Below are positions 60,801-64,000 of a stretch of 64,000 nucleotides of DNA, one piece after another. Source of the DNA: Ornithomonoglobus_A sp045649025 (lineage in GTDB: Bacteria; Bacillota; Clostridia; UBA1381); assembly GCA_045649025.1 (NCBI GenBank), contig JAZRPB010000006.1:163127-227126 (forward strand). Direction: 5' to 3'. A program made the translations under genes and the position numbers. The notes below the pieces were generated by a model, which saw only the letters and a program-made list of their open reading frames with translations, did not search any database and was not told the origin of the DNA. Each line of letters begins with the position of its first letter. The first letter of the stretch is position 1.

Positions 60801-61032
60801 AAATAATACCACACAAACTGAATCGGGTACAGTTGTGGTTGCACTTCACAACAGTACCACAAATAAGCTTGTGGATATCTCATATAAAACAGTTGAAGAA
60901 ATTAAAGCAGGCTCAAACACTGTTGAAGGCTTTGTGCTTTCAACAAAGAACAATCCCGATTGTACACTTAAGGTGTTCTTGTGGGACAGCATAGAAAATA
61001 TGATTCCAATGTCTTTGGCAACACAAATATAG
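54868..61032 (+). CDS. Giant surface protein: chitobiase-C-terminal-like repeats plus cohesin domains
   Basis: A 2054-residue exported protein. Order: signal peptide (1-26), PPC-like beta domain (about 30-145), a Gly-Pro-Asp linker (about 229-245), then about 17 repeats resembling the chitobiase/hexosaminidase C-terminal module with core pattern IYYTTDGSDPT...YTxPFxI...KAFAV (about 260-1655). A cohesin-like domain follows (about 1658-1795; VKVKSGEEITIPVSVKNN, GISAYSISVEYDNTVLTPIS), a second, more diverged one (about 1810-1945; NYGFSAYNISLLYNNEVMKPV), and a C-terminal beta domain ending LKVFLWDSIENMIPM. There is no LPXTG, SLH or membrane anchor. It is cotranscribed with the dockerin LRR protein. 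The likely role is a scaffold or adhesion shaft; substrate is unknown. Confidence 0.82.
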   Translation: MRNKILSLIMTISMVVGFIPVVASASSPEIYNFITSESYGSVVINGYDYEYWEDGNKYTFFQFTPEETATYYFYNADDTYEDTHAILLNSEGNQIDYDDNSLYEDVNHFEITHILEAGETYYFGAGFVEDYLTGSFHVCLTKTPVDTVYVEAPIINPVWFEMDFTELYIEYYGDPSARLYVKYDNGEFYEYGNYSSFRIHYSQMVYAYAVVENAVSGLMYIWFDVGGNPGPDPGPDPGPDPGPDPDPWPPVDEIHPPDFTSYYLEDGSELIEINDGWGYAERTIYYSLDDGCTFEPYCGPFIVYETTTVWAYIWTPMGESMWVSHYVYVEPPQDEVTPPDIQETYVGEDTAVTVDLINTSSYSDVVIYYSFDGEHFEPYNGVFTFYEPITIYAYTYVGEIGTQSEVTSRTVGETLIAPPTINDPFDVLGGKSITITSKHDYDIYYSLNDINYVKYTEPIFADYYSTIYAYCMSDGRKSATKTIDVKVSQALAPTASLESGDYTKQEVSFSADSGLDIYYKTTVGDVTSEYTKYTTPLIIDKDFSVTVYAIGMGIASSQEVTYNYKLKKTEKPTFAETAIMGGKKLQINSEKETAKIYYSTDGKTYQEYTKPLEFNDLAKVYAYATEENHENSDILEYDVTMPSTMKPTPNYASGAVFKGTKITLESNNSGRETQIYYTLDNSDPRLTGEGATRLLYTNGIEINAPVTIKAVAYSMGGAVSEVVELKYTIRTAASPTINEKAVYGGKEISLSTTTPDALMYYYVGDENSTPVWALYKTPFIVSTSGSVVRAYAAANKYLDSSVSKHTVEIGAVDMPRFVVTDDTIYLNTQISFVAQDFVKVYYTTDGSDPTISGDNATRKEYTAPFTIDNDATIRVYAMAQGWQNSAVNEKTYKVYQTAKPTIVKTVVGNYVKIEFKSETPDATIYYTTNGADPSIYSTVYTTPFMIEKDTSFKVYAVSPNRKDSEILETTVFVKHTATPKANFESGEIKTTDKITLTGDTGATIYYTTDGSDPTTQSTVYTEPFTISSDATVKAFAVLDEYLDSDIATYEYKIRVVKNPVISWGDDVLGGKTVEISCEDADAKIYYTTNGSDPTIYSRAFTGGFVIDKSQIIKAIAVVDGCKNSAVTEKKMDVPVAGMYITTDKNVKIGQPIYAQIPKGVTVYYTVDDTTPTTQSPVFESGTLVCEDDFTFKYYAEGVGYANSNIQTTYFTIKKADHDVFYYLTNKGAMISIHPTDHSLNTKFYYTTDGTQADETSTLYTGPFEIVEDCTLSVYSTAHNCKPVRRSWRADSHPAAVPRYYISGTYLEKNLTENSNYEKNIAMQEGETITLTSDGEIDYSIIHADADEVAVPSEDGKSVTITVTKDMTIYAHTKAYDEYSRSYPLSLYVSVLRAEADITVKNVIGGKTFDIDAIIRDDDNTMSKELEKTDIPYTIFYTTDGSDPMAENNQAVKIFETSEGDVKTEPVFVDKNTKVRAYVDTASCVTADTVTQDITVKKLAVPVANPTTSTVNKGTYVILSNSTADKARIYYTIDDTTPTVNSTLYESPIQLNDDTKIKAFAVLEGYVSSDVAELTYTIKQAATPTFNKTDTASGAVVEINCETADADIYYTLNNDDPTSENGIKYTEPFKLTKNTIVKAIAIHKDMKDSYVNSELINVASDLMQLISIPDVKVKSGEEITIPVSVKNNPGISAYSISVEYDNTVLTPISAKNNWGGIFVTNIGKENSNSDKTVSLTWLGSNSTYADDTIFNITFKANEDTKVGDTTDLVLRQNGIINHLFEDVDIVFDDGSATVNEKTTSQLNRGLYTVSRKSTVYTETELSLKYEKVDNDTVNVNVFVDENYGFSAYNISLLYNNEVMKPVAITNGKLFESDVMSNVTQPSANLDNLSNISLLSCNDTNVTANGLLCTVTFDLVSQDYVNQQVQYQSAQLFTANGDEVVANYKDLTIEENTQKIEISPNATYTISASGQITDLKLKVINNTTQTESGTVVVALHNSTTNKLVDISYKTVEEIKAGSNTVEGFVLSTKNNPDCTLKVFLWDSIENMIPMSLATQI

Positions 61033-61044
61033 TAATAAGAACCC

Positions 61045-61144
61045 CACCCAACAACGCAATCAAAGATTGCTGTTGGGTGCCCGGAAACCTTGTTGTGTTC
61101 CACAACAAAAAAAAGCGATGAGCAATAAATGCTCATCGCTTTTT
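61045..61144. terminator. Hairpin cluster and bidirectional terminator
   Basis: Three hairpins in a row: CACCCAACA..TGTTGGGTG (61045-61079), TTGTTGTG-TTC-CACAACAA (61090-61108) and AAAAAGCGATGAGCA..TGCTCATCGCTTTTT (61110-61144). The last is a perfect terminator usable from both strands, between convergent genes. Confidence 0.85.
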
Positions 61145-61151
61145 GTTTGTG

Positions 61152-62090
61152 TTACTTCAATGTAATCTCTGCCGTATCCACTCCCATATTCAATGCAGTG
61201 TAGGAATACTTAATATTTTTTTCCGAATCAACCAAGCCTATATTTGTCATATAACCTCTGCTTGTTTCAAAGAATTTTGAAAGGTGCATTGCACCGCCGT
61301 TGTTGTTTAGTGCTTTAAATGTTATTTTTATGTAAGCGCCGTCTGTCACCTTAAGGTCGTAGCCTGCTTTTGCAAATGCAATAATTAGTGTATCGTCATC
61401 AAAATCAGGATTGGCCGCCATCATTGCACTCTCGCCCGCTTTATCATACATTGCAGAGCTAACATATTCAAATGCATCGGCATCATACTTTATAGCAACA
61501 GAGCCACTGGATATTGCAGTGTCCTTATTAAAGTTCTTCATATTCACATACACATCAAAGGTTTCGCCCTCTTTAACGTCGTTTGCTTGTGTGCTTAAGT
61601 ATACATATGGATTTTCTTTGCCAACTGCAGGAGCACCCTCCTTTGTGGTGATTGTAACGTGTCTTGCATCGCCGTCCCATTGTACGTCGCAGCCAAACGC
61701 ATCTGCAACAGCTCTTAAAGGAAGCATTGTTCTGTCGTTTATAATTTGCGGTGCAACGTCAATTTCCTGTATGTATCTGTCTGCAGAATAAATGTCCTTG
61801 AATTTGTAAATTCTCAAATTTGGTGTGCCAATTGTCATAAATACTCTTGTGAAGTTGTCGGCACTGTCTATTTGTACACGCTGTGCCTCGCCTTCCCACT
61901 GTACCTTTGCACCCATAGCCTCAAAAACACCTCTTGCGGGAACAAGTGTTCTGTCGTCCTTTATAACAGGGTTTTGGTCGGCAAACATAATATCACTGCC
62001 GTTTACCGATACTGTTGGGTTTTCTGCCGCCATTGCACCTGTGTATGTTAAAATTAATATTGCCGTAATTAAAGAAATCAACTTTTTCAT
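61152..62090 (-). CDS. Stalk-domain protein with C-terminal cohesin
   Basis: A 312-residue exported protein: signal peptide (1-22, ending GAMAA), copper amine oxidase N-terminal-like stalk domain (about 25-150; KDDRTLVPARGVFEAMGAKVQWE and NDRTMLPLRAVADAFGCDVQWD), then a cohesin-like domain (about 158-312; ANDVKEGETFDVYVNMKNF, GSVAIKYDADAFEYVS). The stalk domain often serves surface retention in Clostridia, so this may be the anchoring cohesin of the system. It is read toward the giant protein and has the strong promoter 62136-62164. The cohesin call is by pattern and beta-strand order; type cannot be fixed. Confidence 0.8.
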   Translation of the reverse strand: MKKLISLITAILILTYTGAMAAENPTVSVNGSDIMFADQNPVIKDDRTLVPARGVFEAMGAKVQWEGEAQRVQIDSADNFTRVFMTIGTPNLRIYKFKDIYSADRYIQEIDVAPQIINDRTMLPLRAVADAFGCDVQWDGDARHVTITTKEGAPAVGKENPYVYLSTQANDVKEGETFDVYVNMKNFNKDTAISSGSVAIKYDADAFEYVSSAMYDKAGESAMMAANPDFDDDTLIIAFAKAGYDLKVTDGAYIKITFKALNNNGGAMHLSKFFETSRGYMTNIGLVDSEKNIKYSYTALNMGVDTAEITLK

Positions 62091-62135
62091 AATGTAATCC
62101 CTTTCATTTATAAATGTATTTAATACTATACCTCT

Positions 62136-62164
62136 ATTTTACATTAAATTGCACATTTTGTCAA
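62136..62164 (-). promoter_or_regulatory. Promoter of the stalk-cohesin gene
   Basis: On the minus strand TTGACA (62159-62164), 17-bp spacer, TAAAAT (62136-62141). It shares 20 identical bp around the -35 with the pgsA promoter at 41655-41683. Confidence 0.82.
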
Positions 62165-62183
62165 TAGATGCACTCAAAAACAT

Positions 62184-62255
62184 TACACAATCACTCCGAA
62201 AAGCCTCCCTTGTGTAAAGGGAGGGGGGACCACCGAAGGTGGTGGAGGGATTGTT
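62184..62255. repeat. MITE-like repeat, second copy
   Basis: Outer arms CACAATCACTCC and GGAGGGATTGTT are inverted. Inside are CCTCCCTT..AAGGGAGG, the same core as 1850-1872, and ACCACC-GAA-GGTGGT. It sits in the gap between the dockerin operon terminator and the stalk-cohesin promoter. Confidence 0.65.
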
Positions 62256-62320
62256 ATTCACCTTTCCCCTACGATTGCGGTTCGTCGGAAACCGCCGAAC
62301 CCTACGATGTTTGGTTGCAC

Positions 62321-62347
62321 AAAAAAAGGCGATGCTTTTGCATCGCC
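62321..62347 (-). terminator. Terminator of the dockerin/peptide operon
   Basis: GGCGATGC-TTTT-GCATCGCC, with TTTTTTT after it on the minus strand, about 20 bp beyond the 54-residue gene. Confidence 0.85.
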
Positions 62348-62364
62348 CTTGTTTTTGAATTTAA

Positions 62365-62529
62365 TTACGCTTCTGTCCAGTCATCAAATTTTGTAACTGT
62401 TACGTGGTCTTCGCTAACACCTGCATTATCCATTAGGTAATTAGCTGCTTGTGTTGCTGCTGAATCTGTTACTATATTCTCTTCAGAGAAGATAGATATA
62501 TTCATTTTTGGCATTTCAAAATTTTTCAT
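62365..62529 (-). CDS. 54-residue peptide of unknown function
   Basis: A short gene starting ATG 62529, with a strong GGAGGAG site 8 bp upstream. It begins MKNFEMPKMNISIFSEENIV and ends KFDDWTEA. It is acidic, without signal peptide or cysteines. The opening Lys-Asn-Phe-Glu-Met-Pro with alternating hydrophobics is like small clostridial proteins I have seen but cannot name. The gap to the secreted 296-residue protein is 21 bp, so it is the last gene of the operon before a terminator. It might be a precursor or leader peptide, a small regulator, or an unannotated small protein. Confidence 0.7.
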   Translation of the reverse strand: MKNFEMPKMNISIFSEENIVTDSAATQAANYLMDNAGVSEDHVTVTKFDDWTEA

Positions 62530-62550
62530 AATATTTCTCCTCCTCTAAAA

Positions 62551-63441
62551 TTATTCCCACTTGAATGCAACATCTTCAACTTTTTCAGCACCCTTGTAAA
62601 CAAGACCAAGCTTAACCTTTTCAGCTGAAAAGTTTGGTAGTGTAAATGTTTTTACTGTCTTCATAGGTGTACCACCGATTGTTGCATACCAACGACCTGT
62701 TTGACCTGAAGCACTTGAATCTAATTCAGCAACATATGCTACTGCTTGAGCATTTGCAGCATCTGTGAATGTTGAACCTGATTGTGTAGCATCAACGCTG
62801 CCGCCTGCTGGTGTTGGATTTGCCCATTCGTTGTATGATGGGATTGTGCAACCTGTTGCCTCCATCGTATCATTAAAGTAGTCATAATCCCACGGTGTTG
62901 CAGTTGGATTTTTAGTTGCTACTGTTACCGTTGAGTCAGTACCTGAAACGCTTGTTGCGTCTTTTGTAAAGTTAAATTTACCTGTTGCATCAGCATCAGC
63001 TGTATAATATTGAAGCGACCAACTGTACTTATTATCTGTTAAATATGTATCTACAGCGCCAGTGTTCAAGTAGGTACATTTATTTCCGGTAGCATTTATG
63101 GTTAATATTCCAGCATCTGCTGTATCGAAATATTCAAAACCAGCAGGAATTTCCAAAGATGCACTTACGGCTTTAACACCATTACCTACAACGGTATAAC
63201 CTTTAATAGCATTACCCGATTTAACGTATGCAGCCAAAGTCTCAGCTGCTGTTACATCTATTTCAAAATTAACTGTTGCTATATAATAGCTTTCACCATC
63301 AAGCTCCAAAAGCTCATAACCTCCAAATGTTGCAGTAGCGGTAGGTTTTCCACCTAATGAAGCACTAACTGTAGTTGCTACAAAAGTAGAAGCTAACATA
63401 GCCACTGCACACGCAATAGATAGTAATTTCTTCATTTTCAT
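62551..63441 (-). CDS. Secreted protein of unknown function in the dockerin operon
   Basis: A 296-residue exported protein with a clear signal peptide (MKMKKLLSIACAVAMLASTF, cleavage near TVSA). The mature part is rich in Thr, Ala, Ser and Tyr with beta-strand character, and nearly lacks basic residues. The stretch TVNFEIDVTAAETLAAY and SASLEIPAGFEYFD faintly recalls a cohesin-like beta sandwich, but this is not convincing. The start is ATG 63441, 8 bp after AAAGGAG; the frame continues to 63522 through the upstream gene end. It lies 25 bp downstream of the dockerin gene, so it is probably part of the same surface system. Confidence 0.75.
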   Translation of the reverse strand: MKMKKLLSIACAVAMLASTFVATTVSASLGGKPTATATFGGYELLELDGESYYIATVNFEIDVTAAETLAAYVKSGNAIKGYTVVGNGVKAVSASLEIPAGFEYFDTADAGILTINATGNKCTYLNTGAVDTYLTDNKYSWSLQYYTADADATGKFNFTKDATSVSGTDSTVTVATKNPTATPWDYDYFNDTMEATGCTIPSYNEWANPTPAGGSVDATQSGSTFTDAANAQAVAYVAELDSSASGQTGRWYATIGGTPMKTVKTFTLPNFSAEKVKLGLVYKGAEKVEDVAFKWE

Positions 63442-63466
63442 AACTATACTCCTTTTATATTGTTTT

Positions 63467-64000
63467 TCATTGTTGAATAAGCTTAATTTCCATAACATGA
63501 TCCAAAATCGCTGAAGCATCAACTAGATTTATGTTTGTATCCGCATTAACGTCGGCTGCAGCCTTTGCACTCTGATCGGTAATAAGCTTAATTTCCATGA
63601 CATGATCCAAAATCGCTGAAGCATCAACTAGATTTATGTTTGTGTCCGCATTAACATCACCCAATTTATAGCTCGGTGTTGATACCGGCAATGTATACTC
63701 TGCAGTGTAAATTTGACCATCAATCTGCATTCTCACATAAACAGTTTCGCCTTCTTCCAATGCGTTAATGGGAATGCTTGCAAAATCTGTTGTGTTTGCC
63801 GATTGGTTGATGTTTTCAATCTGTGTTGGTGCAATTGATACTGTTTGTGATGCACCTGAATCGAAATCTGCAAATACATCTTCATTCAACACAAGCAATG
63901 TTGCATCATCTGTGCCTGTTCTTGTGGGAACATTTGCAAGTGTAATTATAGCCGGTGCCTCATCTGTGGCAGCGGTGTATGATGCAGTAACGGTTGTTGC
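63467..64000 (-). CDS. Dockerin-containing surface protein, C-terminal part (5' end outside window)
   Basis: The frame is open on the minus strand up to base 64000 with no start, so the gene continues beyond the window; at least 177 residues are present. The last 67 residues form a dockerin: two segments DVNADTNINLVDASAILD, each a calcium loop (D-x-N-x-D-x-N) plus helix, 35 residues apart. The preceding part (IDGQIYTAEYTLPV) is beta-rich and could be a carbohydrate-binding or fibronectin-like region. It is first of a three-gene operon with the 296-residue secreted protein and the 54-residue peptide. The catalytic or binding part, if any, lies outside. Confidence 0.85.
   Translation of the reverse strand, partial: ATTVTASYTAATDEAPAIITLANVPTRTGTDDATLLVLNEDVFADFDSGASQTVSIAPTQIENINQSANTTDFASIPINALEEGETVYVRMQIDGQIYTAEYTLPVSTPSYKLGDVNADTNINLVDASAILDHVMEIKLITDQSAKAAADVNADTNINLVDASAILDHVMEIKLIQQ
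63476..63658 (-). repeat. Duplicated 78-bp dockerin segment
   Basis: Bases 63476-63553 and 63581-63658 are almost identical (three differences seen), 105 bp apart, coding for the two dockerin halves. This is closer identity than usual between dockerin halves, suggesting recent duplication or gene conversion. Confidence 0.9.

Noticed and set aside
54868..61032. Sortase or SLH anchoring of the giant protein
   Set aside because: No LPXTG-like motif, C-terminal membrane segment or SLH repeat is visible.

Overview
The window is about 64 kb of AT-rich chromosome from a low-GC monoderm bacterium. It most resembles an anaerobic clostridial Firmicute, probably a gut lineage. Pointers are a WalRK-YycI signalling operon, an MreBCD-PBP2 cluster, a reverse-order rubrerythrin with a PerR-type regulator, a membrane pyrophosphatase, SpmB, GTP-dependent PEP carboxykinase, and surface proteins with copper-amine-oxidase-type stalk domains, cohesins and dockerins. 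Promoters are close to sigma-A consensus with 17-bp spacers. No rRNA, tRNA, transposase, phage gene or CRISPR array was found. The species cannot be named from sequence alone.

Layout. 0-4 kb: glycogen phosphorylase (5' end missing) and a GH13 amylase. 4-6 kb: perR-rubrerythrin operon and a cysteine-rich protein. 6-9.7 kb: pckG and gdhA. 9.7-14.7 kb: walR-walK-yycI and an LCP wall-assembly protein. 14.7-18 kb: an amino-acid ABC transporter whose binding protein has its segments in permuted order. 18-26 kb: GT39-like glycosyltransferase, rpsT, PBP1A, dus, guaB. 26-34 kb: one long minus-strand operon, zapA-U32 peptidase-maf-mreB-mreC-mreD-PBP2. 34-41 kb: stalk-domain protein, spmB, MBOAT/DHHW acetylation pair, putP, TetR regulator. 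41-50 kb: pgsA, secA, rsmA, hppA, and thyA-small protein-nfo. 50-53 kb: a manganese-riboswitch-controlled P-type ATPase and a rubredoxin. 53-64 kb: a surface-protein island with dockerin and cohesin domains.

Two regions stand out. First, the solute-binding protein at 17167-17988 carries the segment that is normally C-terminal in front of the segment that is normally N-terminal: a circular permutation inside an otherwise ordinary ABC operon. Second, 53263-64000 encodes a dockerin-bearing LRR protein, a 2054-residue protein with about 17 chitobiase-C-terminal-like repeats and two cohesin-like domains, a stalk-plus-cohesin protein, and a dockerin protein running off the window edge. Together they look like a small cohesin-dockerin surface complex with no visible catalytic enzyme.

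The intergenic DNA is rich in repeats. A 250-270 bp structured element occurs twice in full, with compensating base changes in several helices, and once as an end fragment. A 115-bp hairpin element occurs twice, a 110-bp unit is tandemly repeated, and two copies of a small MITE-like element are present. Many lie directly at gene 3' ends and supply the stop codon and last residues of the gene. All calls are by eye from sequence; no database search or folding was run.
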